Source: Yes71-27 sp040758635
GTDB taxonomy: Bacteria; Bacillota; Desulfotomaculia; Desulfotomaculales; Ammonificaceae
Assembly (NCBI GenBank): GCA_040758635.1
Contig: JBFLVI010000019.1
Location: forward strand, 1-39,081
DNA length: 39,081 nucleotides
Reading direction: 5' to 3'
Shown here piece by piece: positions 24,901-33,098 of the stretch (position 1 is its first letter; the number at the start of each line of letters is the position of its first letter). The notes below the pieces were generated by a model. That model saw only the letters and a list, made by a program, of their open reading frames with translations. It was not told the DNA's origin and did no database searches. The position numbers and the translations under genes were made by a program.

Positions 24901-25722
24901 ATGTCGGAGGTGTTGGTAAGAAAATTAGAAAAGAAGGCGAAGGAGATCCGGCGCTACATCATTCTGATGACTGCGGCGGCGGGTTCCGGACACCCGGGAG
25001 GCTCGCTCTCGGCGACCGACATCGTGACGGCGCTTTACTTTGCGGTCATGAAGCTTGACCCGAGACGGCCGGATGACCCGGACCGGGACCGCTTTGTGCT
25101 GTCCAAAGGGCATGCCGCCCCGCTTCTCTACGCCGTGCTGGCCGAGCGGGGCTTTTTTCCGCGCGAGGAACTGATGACGCTCCGGAAGCTGGGCAGCCGG
25201 CTGCAGGGGCACCCGGACATGCGGAAGCTGCCCGGGGTAGAGATGTCCACCGGGTCGCTCGGGCAGGGGCTGTCGGCCGCCAACGGGATGGCGCTTGCGG
25301 CGCGGCTGGATGGCCGGAATTACCGGGTCTACGTCCTGCTTGGCGACGGGGAGTGCCAGGAAGGCCAGGTTTGGGAGGCGGCGATGGCGGCAGCGCACTA
25401 CAGGCTCGACAACCTGACGGCTTTCCTGGACTATAACGGCCTGCAAATTGACGGGCCGGTGGAAGAGGTGATGTCGCTCGGTCCACTGGCCGACAAGTGG
25501 CGTGCCTTCGGCTGGCACGTCATCGAGATCGACGGGCATGATTTTGCGGAAATCCTCGACGCGGTGGCACAGGCAAAAGAAACCAAGGGCAAGCCTACGA
25601 TGGTTGTGGCCCGAACGGTGAAAGGGAAGGGCGTTTCCTTTATGGAAAACCAGGTGGACTGGCACGGCACGGCTCCCAAGGCGGAACAGGCGGCACGGGC
25701 CATGCAAGAACTGGCGGATTAA
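24901..25722 (+). CDS. Transketolase, N-terminal subunit
   Basis: This is the thiamine-diphosphate-binding half of a split transketolase, which moves two-carbon units between sugar phosphates. The 273-residue chain has GSGHPGGSLSATDI, STGSLGQGLSAANGMA and the ThDP motif GDGECQEGQVWEA ... DYNGLQIDG. ATG 24901 has TGGAGGT upstream; the frame is open further back through the heptamer repeat, but that part is not conserved sequence. The C-terminal subunit follows after 14 bp. Confidence 0.95.
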   Translation: MSEVLVRKLEKKAKEIRRYIILMTAAAGSGHPGGSLSATDIVTALYFAVMKLDPRRPDDPDRDRFVLSKGHAAPLLYAVLAERGFFPREELMTLRKLGSRLQGHPDMRKLPGVEMSTGSLGQGLSAANGMALAARLDGRNYRVYVLLGDGECQEGQVWEAAMAAAHYRLDNLTAFLDYNGLQIDGPVEEVMSLGPLADKWRAFGWHVIEIDGHDFAEILDAVAQAKETKGKPTMVVARTVKGKGVSFMENQVDWHGTAPKAEQAARAMQELAD

Positions 25723-25736
25723 CAGGAGGGTGGACG

Positions 25737-26687
25737 ATGACCGAAAAAATAGCTACCCGCGAGGCGTACGGCCGGGCGCTGGTGGCGCTGGGGGAAGAAA
25801 ACCCGGACGTCGTGGTTTTAGACGCCGACCTGGCGAAGTCGACCAAGACGATTGATTTCAAGAAACGTTTTCCCGACCGCTTCTTTGACTTTGGGGTGGC
25901 GGAGCAGAACATGATGGGCACGGCGGCCGGATTAGCGGCGGCGGGGAAGGTGCCTTTCTGTTCTACCTTTGCGGTTTTTGCTGCCGGGCGGGCTTTCGAC
26001 CAGGTCCGCCAGAGCATTGCCTACCCGCGGTTGAACGTTAAAATCGGCGCCAGCCACGCGGGGATCACCGTGGGAGAAGACGGGAGTTCCCACCAGTCCA
26101 TAGAGGATATTGCGCTGATGCGGGTGTTGCCCAACATGACGGTTTTCGTCCCGGCGGATGCGGTCGAGGTCGCCGGAGCGGTCCAGGCGGCGGCGCGGAT
26201 CAAGGGGCCGGTTTACATCCGTCTCGGCCGGGCACCGGTACCGGTGCTGCACGGGCCGGACTTCGTTTTCCGCCCCGGCGAAGCGGTACTGCTGCGAGAG
26301 GGGAGGCACGCGGCCATCATCGCTACCGGAATTATGGTCGCCGCGGCGCTGGAAGCGGCGGAGATTCTGGCGCAGCAGGGAGTTGAGGTGCGGGTGCTCG
26401 ATGTCCACACGATCAAACCGCTGGATATGGTGGCGGTCGTGCGCGCGGCCAAAGAGACCGGTGCCGTAGTGACCGCCGAAGAACACAGCGTGATCGGGGG
26501 CCTGGGGGGCGCCGTGGCGGAACTTTTGGGCGAAAAGTGCCCGGTTGTGCTGAAGCGGGTGGGGATACAGGATTCTTTCGGCGAATCTGGAAAACCGGCG
26601 GAGCTTTTGGAGAAGTACGGACTTGCTCCCGCGCACCTTGTAGCAGCGGTTCACGAGGTCCTGCGGCGCAAGGCAGCGCAAAAATAA
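25737..26687 (+). CDS. Transketolase, C-terminal subunit
   Basis: The 316-residue chain holds the pyrimidine-binding domain with the catalytic glutamate of FGVAEQNMMGTAAGLA, then HAGITVGEDGSSHQ and the C-terminal domain (ITAEEHSVIGGLGGAVAE-like, here VTAEEHSVIGG). It forms the active enzyme with the preceding subunit. AGGAGGGTGG precedes the ATG. Split transketolases are common in Clostridia and archaea. Confidence 0.95.
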   Translation: MTEKIATREAYGRALVALGEENPDVVVLDADLAKSTKTIDFKKRFPDRFFDFGVAEQNMMGTAAGLAAAGKVPFCSTFAVFAAGRAFDQVRQSIAYPRLNVKIGASHAGITVGEDGSSHQSIEDIALMRVLPNMTVFVPADAVEVAGAVQAAARIKGPVYIRLGRAPVPVLHGPDFVFRPGEAVLLREGRHAAIIATGIMVAAALEAAEILAQQGVEVRVLDVHTIKPLDMVAVVRAAKETGAVVTAEEHSVIGGLGGAVAELLGEKCPVVLKRVGIQDSFGESGKPAELLEKYGLAPAHLVAAVHEVLRRKAAQK

Positions 26688-26725
26688 GGGGAAACGGGCT
26701 GCGCGTGGCCGCCAGGCCGCAATTT

Positions 26726-26749
26726 AGCGGGGTTATCCCCGCTTTTTTT
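26726..26749 (+). terminator. Terminator of the transketolase operon
   Basis: AGCGGGG (26726-26732) and CCCCGCT (26737-26743) form a 7-bp stem with a 4-nt loop, followed by a run of T residues. Confidence 0.9.
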
Positions 26750-26876
26750 GCGGCGGGGAAATAATTTCAACTTACTTTTTTTCCGGTTTTTAGAGGAATT
26801 ATCAGGTTAGTGTCGAATAGGCAAAAAAACTGCCGTTTAACCCAGGGAGCCCAGAAGCAACCAGGGGTGGTTCTGT

Positions 26877-27563
26877 TTGATCAGGTTTTACAACGTAACA
26901 AAGGTTTACCCAAACGGGGTTAAGGCACTAACCGACATCACGCTTTCCGTCAATCAAGGAGAGTTCGTGTTTGTTGTCGGCCCCAGCGGCGCGGGGAAGA
27001 CGACGCTGCTGCGGCTGATCTGCCGGGAGGAATCGCCTACCCGCGGTCAGGTGATCTTCAACGGGAAAAACCTTGGCCGGTTATCGGGGAAGGAGATCGC
27101 GCTCTTGCGGCGGAAAATAGGGATGGTTTTTCAGGATTTCCGGTTGCTGCCCCGCAAGACCGTGTTTGAAAACGTGGCTCTGGCGCTGGAGATTGCCGGA
27201 GTGCCGGGGCGGGAAATCAGGAAGCAGGTTCCGGCAGTCCTGGCACGCGTCGGCCTCCTGACTAAAGCCCGCTGCTTTCCGTACCAGCTTTCGGGCGGGG
27301 AACAGCAGCGGGTTTCTCTTGCCCGGGCGCTGGTAAACCATCCCTGTCTGGTGATGGCGGACGAACCCACGGGGAACCTCGACGCGGAGAACGCCCGGGA
27401 ACTGGTGCGCTTGCTATTAGAGATAAACCGCGAGGGTACGACGGTTTTGATGGCAACCCACGCGCGGGACATCGTCGGTACGCTGCAGAAGCGGGTAATT
27501 GCGCTGGACGCGGGCTGCCTTGTAACGTACAATTCGCGGGGGAGTTACCAGTATGGCACTTAG
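26877..27563 (+). CDS. ftsE: Cell division ATP-binding protein FtsE
   Basis: FtsE is the ATPase of the FtsEX complex, which transmits ATP hydrolysis to peptidoglycan hydrolases outside the cell. The 228-residue protein has Walker A GPSGAGKT (35-42), the Q-loop FQDFRLLP, signature LSGGEQQ (138-144) and Walker B VMADEP. The only good start is TTG 26877, behind AGGGGTGG. It overlaps ftsX by 11 bp. Confidence 0.95.
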   Translation: MIRFYNVTKVYPNGVKALTDITLSVNQGEFVFVVGPSGAGKTTLLRLICREESPTRGQVIFNGKNLGRLSGKEIALLRRKIGMVFQDFRLLPRKTVFENVALALEIAGVPGREIRKQVPAVLARVGLLTKARCFPYQLSGGEQQRVSLARALVNHPCLVMADEPTGNLDAENARELVRLLLEINREGTTVLMATHARDIVGTLQKRVIALDAGCLVTYNSRGSYQYGT

Positions 27564-28443
27564 GATGCTGTGGCGCTGGTGGCGTGAGGCTCTACTTTCA
27601 CTCGCCCGCAATGGTTGGCTGGCGGCATCGGCAACAGGAATGGTGCTGGTGGCGCTTTTCCTTTTGGGTTTTGTTTGCCTGCTGGCGCTGAACGCGACGC
27701 ATTTTTCCCGGTTGGTAGAAAGGGAGATTGAGGTTACCGTGTTCGTAAAGGATGAGGTCGCTTCCGACCTGGTAGCGCAACTCGGGCGGGAGTTGGAGCG
27801 GATCGAGGGCGTAACGCGGGTTACCTTTATTCCCAAGGATAAGGCCTTGGAGAAGCTGAAGGAGGACCTCGGGGAAAAAAGCAGCCTGCTGATGGGTCTG
27901 GAAAAGGACAATCCATTGCCCGACGCCTTCCGGCTTCGTCCCCGGGATGCGGCGATGGTGCCGTTAATCGCCAAACGGGCGGCGGCGCTTCCGGGAGTGG
28001 AAAAGGTGCGCTACGGCGAAGGTGTGGTGGAGAGACTGCTCCGGATCACAAACTGGGTGCGCTTCGCCGCGGTGGCGCTGGTGCTTCTTTTCGGCGTGGC
28101 GGCAGTGTTCCTGACGATGACTACCATCCGCCTGTCCATTCTGAACCGCCAGGACGAGATCGGGATCATGAAACTCCTGGGAGCGACGAATTGGTTCGTG
28201 CGCGGGCCTTTCATCCTGGAAGGAGTTATCGTTGGTTTCAGCGGTGCGGCAATAGCTGCCGGGCTTTTATACTGGGGGTATTCCTCCCTGGTTCGGCAGG
28301 TGGAGCAGGCCGCCCTGGTCTTCTTGCAGCCGGTGGCGGGAGGCGAGGTCTTCCTGATGGTATGCGGTTCTATGCTTGCGGGCGGCGTTTTCCTGGGGGC
28401 CGTGGCGAGCGCCCTGTCGGTGCATCGCTTCCTTACGGTCTAA
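27553..28443 (+). CDS. ftsX: Cell division protein FtsX
   Basis: FtsX is the membrane partner of FtsE. The 296-residue protein has four membrane segments (about 20-42, 172-195, 220-240 and 265-288) and the large extracellular loop between the first two (VTVFVKDEV, RVTFIPKDKALEKLKEDLG, NPLPDAFRL) that contacts the hydrolase. Its ATG overlaps the end of ftsE. Confidence 0.95.
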   Translation: MALRMLWRWWREALLSLARNGWLAASATGMVLVALFLLGFVCLLALNATHFSRLVEREIEVTVFVKDEVASDLVAQLGRELERIEGVTRVTFIPKDKALEKLKEDLGEKSSLLMGLEKDNPLPDAFRLRPRDAAMVPLIAKRAAALPGVEKVRYGEGVVERLLRITNWVRFAAVALVLLFGVAAVFLTMTTIRLSILNRQDEIGIMKLLGATNWFVRGPFILEGVIVGFSGAAIAAGLLYWGYSSLVRQVEQAALVFLQPVAGGEVFLMVCGSMLAGGVFLGAVASALSVHRFLTV

Positions 28444-28532
28444 AGTGGTTTTGCTGGTTGACGATTATAAAGAGTAGGGGATACAGGCCTTTGTTATTGG
28501 TACGCTAATTGATTGGTTGGGGAGTGATCGGT

Positions 28533-29654
28533 TTGCGTTCCTGGCGGTGCCTGCTGGCGGTAGTTCTTGCTGCTGTGTTCTTGACGGGCGTGTGGTCCGT
28601 AGCCTGGAGCCAGAGCCTGGAAGAGAAGCTCCAGGAGACCCGCAGCAAAATGAACCAGAAGCGCCAGGTGGTAAAACAAACGAAGCTCACCATTAACAGT
28701 TTCGCCCGGGAGATCGCGGCCCTGGACAGTACCATTGGCGCAAAATCGCGGGAGATTCAGGACCTGACCGTGAAACTGAGCCGGGCGGAGGCTGAACTGG
28801 CGGAGGCCGAACAGAAGCTTGAGGCTGCGGAAGAGCGCCTGAACGAGACCATCGAAACCTTTCGCCAGCGTCTCCGGGGGATCTATGAAGAGGGAAGCGT
28901 TGCTTACCTGGACGTCCTGCTGGGGGCGACGGATTTCAACGACTTTATCTGCCGGATGGACCTGTTGCAGCAGATCGTGGCGTACGACGCGGCGCTGGTG
29001 GACAAGATGACTGCCCAGCGGGAGGAAGTGGCAGAGTACAAGCGCCAGGTGGAGGGAACCCGAAACCATCTGGCCTTCCTGCGTTCAAGGGAAGAAGCGG
29101 CTCGTGCGGAGCTGGCCGCCCGGCAGAACGAAAAAGAGGCTCTCCTTTCGCGGGCCCAGCGGGAGCTTAAGCGCTTCCAGGCGGAACTCGACGCTCTGGA
29201 GGCCCAGGAACGGGAAATCCTCCGCCAGATTGCCATCGAACGGGCCAAGCGGAAAAACCAGGCCGTAGGAGCGCTTCTCTGGCCCGTACCAAACTCGCGG
29301 ACGATTTCTTCCGGTTTCGGCAATAGGGTGCATCCCATCCTGCGTGTGGTCCGGTTCCACGCCGGAATCGATATCCCTGCGAGTCACGGCGCTCCGGTGG
29401 TTGCCGCCCAGGACGGGACCGTAATCTACGTCGGCACGATGCGCGGCTACGGAAACGTGATTATGCTGGACCACGGCGGAGGCCTCACGACCCTTTACGC
29501 CCACCTTTCCAGTTTCAGTGTCAGCGAGGGACAGGAGGTCAGGGTCGGGCAGAAAATAGGTGCGGTCGGCAGCACGGGGCTTTCCACCGGGCCCCACCTG
29601 CATTTCGAAACCCGGGTGAACGGTACACCGCAAAACCCGCTGAATTACGTGTAA
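28533..29654 (+). CDS. Secreted M23 peptidase with coiled coil, probable FtsEX-linked peptidoglycan hydrolase
   Basis: The 373-residue protein has a signal peptide (about 1-27, ending AWSQ), a long coiled coil (about 28-115 and 155-240) and a C-terminal LytM/M23 domain (about 255-373). Zinc ligands H276, D280 and H357 and the other histidines H324 and H355 (GPHLHFE) are all present, so it should be an active endopeptidase, unlike E. coli EnvC. The place right after ftsEX and the coiled coil fit the EnvC/PcsB type. TTG 28533 is chosen for GGGGAG 8 nt upstream and the direct signal peptide. Confidence 0.9.
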   Translation: MRSWRCLLAVVLAAVFLTGVWSVAWSQSLEEKLQETRSKMNQKRQVVKQTKLTINSFAREIAALDSTIGAKSREIQDLTVKLSRAEAELAEAEQKLEAAEERLNETIETFRQRLRGIYEEGSVAYLDVLLGATDFNDFICRMDLLQQIVAYDAALVDKMTAQREEVAEYKRQVEGTRNHLAFLRSREEAARAELAARQNEKEALLSRAQRELKRFQAELDALEAQEREILRQIAIERAKRKNQAVGALLWPVPNSRTISSGFGNRVHPILRVVRFHAGIDIPASHGAPVVAAQDGTVIYVGTMRGYGNVIMLDHGGGLTTLYAHLSSFSVSEGQEVRVGQKIGAVGSTGLSTGPHLHFETRVNGTPQNPLNYV

Positions 29655-29748
29655 AAGCAGCCCGGCATATTAACTTCTTCCGTGAGGAGAGCCCGGAGGA
29701 GATTTTAGCCCGTTTAAGCGTCCCGCCGAGAATTTTAGGGACGTGGTG

Positions 29749-29774
29749 GACCGCGGGTAAGTCCGGGTCTTTTT
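29749..29774 (+). terminator. Terminator after the ftsEX operon
   Basis: GACC-G-CGG (29749-29756) pairs with CCG-GGTC (29763-29769), with one bulge, followed by TTTTT. A second stem CGTCCC/GGGACG lies at 29719-29743. Confidence 0.65.
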
Positions 29775-29787
29775 ATTTGTTTCTTCG

Positions 29788-29796
29788 TGATATAAT
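29788..29796 (+). promoter_or_regulatory. Extended -10 promoter of the protease gene
   Basis: TGA-TATAAT (29788-29796) is a good extended -10 element. The -35 region is only T-rich, which is acceptable for this promoter type. Confidence 0.5.
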
Positions 29797-29858
29797 GATT
29801 AATAGCCTTTGTTCGGCTTTTTGAGTATAAGTGTTTGTCCGAAGGAGTGGGCGGGTAC

Positions 29859-31040
29859 GTGCAGGTGTTGAAAATCGGCCGCTTCTGGGTGGCCGCCGGC
29901 TGCGTGGGACTGGTGGTCTTGGGTCTGCTGGTCGGCTCGGTGATGGTGGTTCTCGGGCACCAGGAGGTAAGGAATCTGGTCGAGGTCGTTGGCATCATTC
30001 GTTCCCATTACATCGAAGAGGTCAGTCCCTCCCAACTGGTGGAAGGGGCAGCAAAGGGGATCGTTGGGGCATTGGGCGATCCTTATTCTGTTTATTTGGA
30101 ACCCCAAACCTTCAACCACCTGCGGGCCGAAATCCGCGGGTCCTTCGGGGGCCTGGGGATCCTGGTCGGCCTCCGGAACAACCACCTGACAGTAATCCGG
30201 CCGTTTCCGGACACCCCGGCCGGGCGAGCGGGAATCAAAGCCGGAGACATCATCGTCAAGATCAACGACCGGTATACCGAAGGGCTCGACCTGGAGACGG
30301 CCGTGGACCTGATGCGCGGCCCGGTGGGCACGGAGGTCACGCTGACCATCATGCGTTCCGGCGGCAGGCCGCAAAAACTCAGCCTGAGGCGGGAAGAGAT
30401 CAACGTACCTTCGGTGGAAGGGGAACTGCTCTCCGAGAAGATCGGGCACATCACGATCACCCAGTTTACCGAGCGAACACCGGCAGAGTTGCATCAGGCA
30501 GTTACAAATCTCCAGGAAAAAGGGATGCGGGCGGTGATCCTTGACCTGCGCGACAATCCCGGAGGTGAACTTCAGGCGGCGGTCAAGGTGGCGGACTATT
30601 TTGTCCCGCAAGGACCGGTGGTTTACGTTGACTACCGCCGCGGCAAGGATGAAGTTTACCGGGCGGACGGCTACCGGATAACGCTGCCGCTGGTAGTGCT
30701 GGTGAACGAAAACAGCGCGAGCGCCGCGGAGATTGTGGCCGCTGCGGTGAAGGAGACAAAGGCGGGAAAGGTTGTTGGGACCCGGACCTTCGGCAAGGGA
30801 GTGGTGCAGTCGGTATTTCCTTTGCGAAACGGTGCGGGTTTGAAGCTGACGACAGCCCGGTATCTTACGCCGAAGAAACATTCCATCAATAAGGAAGGCA
30901 TTGAGCCGGACGTCAAGGTGGAGCAGCCAAAGGAAGGAAACGACGACCGGCAGTTACGCACCGCCCGTGACATGCTGTTGCGTGAACTCAGACTTGCAGC
31001 CGGAAACGGGCAGAAAACCGCCGGTGCAGGTGCGGACTAG
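29859..31040 (+). CDS. C-terminal processing peptidase (S41 family, CtpA/CtpB-like)
   Basis: The 393-residue protein has a signal anchor (about 8-32), a PDZ domain (about 95-170; GGLGILVG, AGIKAGDIIVKIND) and the S41 protease core. The catalytic pair is S288 (NENSASAAE) and K313 (FGKGVVQ), with Q317 at the usual distance. Such proteases trim envelope proteins; in spore formers CtpB activates a sporulation sigma factor. The start is uncertain: GTG 29859 has AAGGAG 11 nt upstream; GTG 29865 and TTG 29835 are alternatives. It follows ftsEX and the M23 hydrolase, an envelope-related context. Confidence 0.93.
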   Translation: MQVLKIGRFWVAAGCVGLVVLGLLVGSVMVVLGHQEVRNLVEVVGIIRSHYIEEVSPSQLVEGAAKGIVGALGDPYSVYLEPQTFNHLRAEIRGSFGGLGILVGLRNNHLTVIRPFPDTPAGRAGIKAGDIIVKINDRYTEGLDLETAVDLMRGPVGTEVTLTIMRSGGRPQKLSLRREEINVPSVEGELLSEKIGHITITQFTERTPAELHQAVTNLQEKGMRAVILDLRDNPGGELQAAVKVADYFVPQGPVVYVDYRRGKDEVYRADGYRITLPLVVLVNENSASAAEIVAAAVKETKAGKVVGTRTFGKGVVQSVFPLRNGAGLKLTTARYLTPKKHSINKEGIEPDVKVEQPKEGNDDRQLRTARDMLLRELRLAAGNGQKTAGAGAD

Positions 31041-31097
31041 GAGAGTGTTGCAAAACTCCCACCTCCCATTTCCCAGGCGAAGTTTTGCACCGGTCTC
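31041..31097. repeat. 57-bp inverted-repeat element, possibly transposon-derived
   Basis: The ends are imperfect 17-bp inverted repeats (13 of 17 match) around a perfect 9-bp core, TGCAAAACT (31049-31057) and AGTTTTGCA (31081-31089). It begins at the base after the protease stop. Its left end shares a 15-mer with 16523-16537. No U tract follows, so it is a poor terminator. Confidence 0.55.
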
Positions 31098-31104
31098 TAT
31101 GGCG

Positions 31105-31134
31105 TTGACAGGTTTACTCGCGGATGCTTATAAT
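31105..31134 (+). promoter_or_regulatory. Sigma-A promoter of the CooT gene
   Basis: TTGACA (31105-31110), 18-bp spacer and TATAAT (31129-31134) have perfect hexamers. The leader is about 135 nt long; nothing else is recognised in it. Confidence 0.8.
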
Positions 31135-31277
31135 TTCTAAAACGGGGCCTGGAGCTCCGGTTCGGCCATGGAGGTCGCAAGGATTGCGAATGGCTTTTTG
31201 ACGTTTGGCGGCGGCAGCCGTGGGAGAGCCGCGCACGGGCGCGAGAAGAGCGGGCGCAAAAGAACGGGGTGGAGAAA

Positions 31278-31466
31278 GTGTGCGAAGCAAATGCCTACCT
31301 CCGCGAAGGCGATAAGGATGAACTGGTGCTGGAGATGGTGGATAAGGTTGTTCCTTTCGAAGACGGTCTGCTGCTCGAGGATATCTACGGCCGGCGGAAG
31401 ATCCTGAAGGCGAAGATCAAGGAACTGGCCCTGGTGGAACACAAAATTATCCTTGAGCGCGACTAA
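31278..31466 (+). CDS. CooT-family nickel-binding protein
   Basis: The 62-residue protein begins MCEANAYLREGDKDEL; the cysteine at position 2 is the key metal-binding residue of the CooT family, linked to nickel delivery to CO dehydrogenase. The rest (VDKVVPFEDGLLLEDIYGRRK, IKELALVEHKIILE) follows the family pattern. GTG 31278 is chosen so that Cys2 follows the initiator; the longer frame from 31269 would bury it. No CODH gene is in the window, so CO metabolism elsewhere is inference. Confidence 0.82.
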   Translation: MCEANAYLREGDKDELVLEMVDKVVPFEDGLLLEDIYGRRKILKAKIKELALVEHKIILERD

Positions 31467-31475
31467 GGCGGGCGG

Positions 31476-31496
31476 GCCGGTAGCGGCCGGCTTTTT
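31476..31496 (+). terminator. Terminator of the CooT gene
   Basis: GCCGG (31476-31480) and CCGGC (31487-31491) are followed by five T residues. Confidence 0.75.
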
Positions 31497-31526
31497 AGCC
31501 CGGCTACGGATTCGGTCCGGAAAGGG

Positions 31527-31810
31527 TAACTATTCAGCCTGTCACATTACACTTGCGGAACGCCAGACTATCGCTGGACAGAGCGCGGAAGCCACGAGGG
31601 ACGAACCGGAGCTGATTGGGAAGTGAGAAGTGAGAAGTGAGAAGTGCGAGTTATGAAGAATTTCGCGCAGCGAATTTTCTCCCTTAGAAATCTCACCTCT
31701 AACCTCCCACATCTCACCTCTCAAATGGTACGTAAGGATCGGCCCGAGTGGCTGGTCATGGTGCTATGCGCAAGCTTTAGCCGCGCCCCGCGGACGCGCC
31801 TGAATAGTTA
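31527..31810. mobile_element. 284-bp MITE-like element with perfect terminal repeats and target duplication
   Basis: The ends are perfect 11-bp inverted repeats, TAACTATTCAG (31527-31537) and CTGAATAGTTA (31800-31810). They are flanked by a perfect 10-bp direct repeat CCGGAAAGGG at 31517-31526 and 31811-31820, as a target-site duplication should be. Inside are three GTGAGAA heptamers (31623-31643) and C/T-rich sequence related to their complement (31690-31722), so the middle can fold back. It has no transposase; the mobile partner must act in trans. Confidence 0.8.
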
Positions 31811-31853
31811 CCGGAAAGGGTGGTTGAATTCTACCCGGCAGGGAAGCGGTTTG

Positions 31854-31881
31854 CGCCCGGGCTGATTTTCGGGCGTTTTTT
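31854..31881 (+). terminator. Terminator-like hairpin before the uracil-DNA glycosylase gene
   Basis: CGCCCG (31854-31859) and CGGGCG (31870-31875) are followed by six T residues. It stands 33 bp before the glycosylase ATG, with no gene just upstream, so it may be an attenuator or mark an unannotated transcript. Confidence 0.65.
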
Positions 31882-31914
31882 CATGACGCTTGGAATAAGG
31901 CGGGAGTGGACGAA

Positions 31915-32559
31915 ATGGGAAGAGGGATAAAGGAAGGGTTGCAGCTCACTTTTGAAGATCTTGCGGCCCCCCAAACTCTCGAGGAATTAAAGGCGAGCAT
32001 CGCCGATTGCCGGAGGTGCGACCTGGCCGCCAACCGGTCTACCGTGGTTTTCGGGGAAGGGAACCCCTTTGCAATCCTGATGCTGATCGGCGAAGGGCCG
32101 GGAGCGGACGAAGACCGGCTCGGGCGGCCGTTCGTGGGTGCGGCAGGGCAGCTTCTGGACAGGATTTTAAACGCCTGCGGCATCAGCCGCGAGGAGGTTT
32201 ACATCGCCAACGTGGTCAAGTGCCGGCCACCCGGTAACCGCGTCCCGCTCAAGGAAGAAGCTGAGGCCTGCCTTCCTTTCTTGAGGCGGCAGATCGAACT
32301 GATCCGGCCGCGGATTATCGTTCTCTTGGGTTCCACAGCGCTCCAGTATTTAGTGGGTCCTGAAGCAAGGATCACCAAAATGCGGGGCCAATGGTTCGGC
32401 CCGCTGTACGGGGCGCAGTTGATGGCCACGTACCACCCGGCGGCTCTCCTGCGCGACCCGCACAAGAAGCGGCCGGTATGGGAGGATTTTCAACAGGTTC
32501 GGAAGGCTTACTTCGCGCTGAAAAGCGGCTCCGGCCCTGGCGACGGAAAACGCCTGTAA
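31915..32559 (+). CDS. Uracil-DNA glycosylase, family 4 (iron-sulfur)
   Basis: The enzyme removes uracil from DNA, the repair of deaminated cytosine typical of thermophiles. The 214-residue protein has four cluster cysteines, C32 and C35 (CRRC), C103 (VVKCRPP) and C119, the active-site motif GEGPGADEDRLGRPFVG (60-75) and HPAALLR with H174. ATG 31915 has GGGAG 8 nt upstream; GTG 31906 is less likely. The N-terminal 20 residues are an extension of no known role. Confidence 0.95.
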   Translation: MGRGIKEGLQLTFEDLAAPQTLEELKASIADCRRCDLAANRSTVVFGEGNPFAILMLIGEGPGADEDRLGRPFVGAAGQLLDRILNACGISREEVYIANVVKCRPPGNRVPLKEEAEACLPFLRRQIELIRPRIIVLLGSTALQYLVGPEARITKMRGQWFGPLYGAQLMATYHPAALLRDPHKKRPVWEDFQQVRKAYFALKSGSGPGDGKRL

Positions 32560-32594
32560 TTTTGATATCCCCGGGCAAACGCAGAATTTCGTCA

Positions 32595-32619
32595 AAACTT
32601 CCCCAGAGGTTTCTTTTTT
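32595..32619 (+). terminator. Terminator of the uracil-DNA glycosylase gene
   Basis: AAACTT (32595-32600) pairs with AGGTTT (32607-32612), one G-U pair, followed by CTTTTTT. Confidence 0.55.
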
Positions 32620-32702
32620 AATCCGTAAAGAAACGCTTCCTGCCTTGTTTTTTCCTTGGAGCCGGTTCGTGAGTCCGGAGCGTTCACCTTTCTCCCGCTT
32701 TC

Positions 32703-32921
32703 TTACCAGGCGGTGATTCCTTCCTTTCGGGCCTGTTTCAAGACGGCGACGATTCGGCACTCGGCGGCGTCAATGTTGAAGACGGTGGCATCGGTTAACT
32801 CGGGGTCGCAGAAGTCGAGCTGGCGGCGGCTGAAGCGCAGGTGCGCGAGTGCTCCGTAGAATTCTTCCAGCAGCGGGTGCTGCCTTTGCTGTTGCCGGCA
32901 AAACCGGAAGAAGGAAAGCAC
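32703..32921 (-). CDS. DUF2508 (YaaL-like) small protein
   Basis: The 72-residue protein matches the pattern of the YaaL/DUF2508 family: a helical region, then DPELTDATVFNIDAAECRIVAVLKQARKEGI at the end, where the family has D-P-E/D-L-x-D and N-A-A-E-x-R. GTG 32921 follows AAAGGAAG by 9 nt. The function of the family is unknown; it is common in spore-forming Firmicutes. It is divergent from the binding-protein gene and stands alone. Confidence 0.65.
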   Translation of the reverse strand: MLSFFRFCRQQQRQHPLLEEFYGALAHLRFSRRQLDFCDPELTDATVFNIDAAECRIVAVLKQARKEGITAW

Positions 32922-33098
32922 TTCACCACTTCCTTTCAGACCCGGGTTCAGCCCGCGGTCTTCCCTGCCAGACGTCTGTACATTTTATGCTCCCGAAGCG
33001 CGCCATAGGACCGGAGTGGTTTCTTCACCAACCGCGAAGAATTTGTGGTTCCGGCCGGGGCAAGATAATGGTAAGGCAGCCTGATCGGGGTGAAGCGA

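Noticed and set aside
29744..29774. T-box-like string (GGTGGACCGCGGG followed by a hairpin and T run)
   Set aside because: The UGGN-ACC core lacks one base, only about 75 nt separate it from the upstream gene, so there is no room for a T-box stem I, and the downstream protease gene is not an amino-acid gene. Read as a terminator.
31542..31724. 60-residue - strand frame within the MITE
   Set aside because: It consists of the translated heptamer repeats (GEMWEVRGEISKGE) and has no ribosome site or family.
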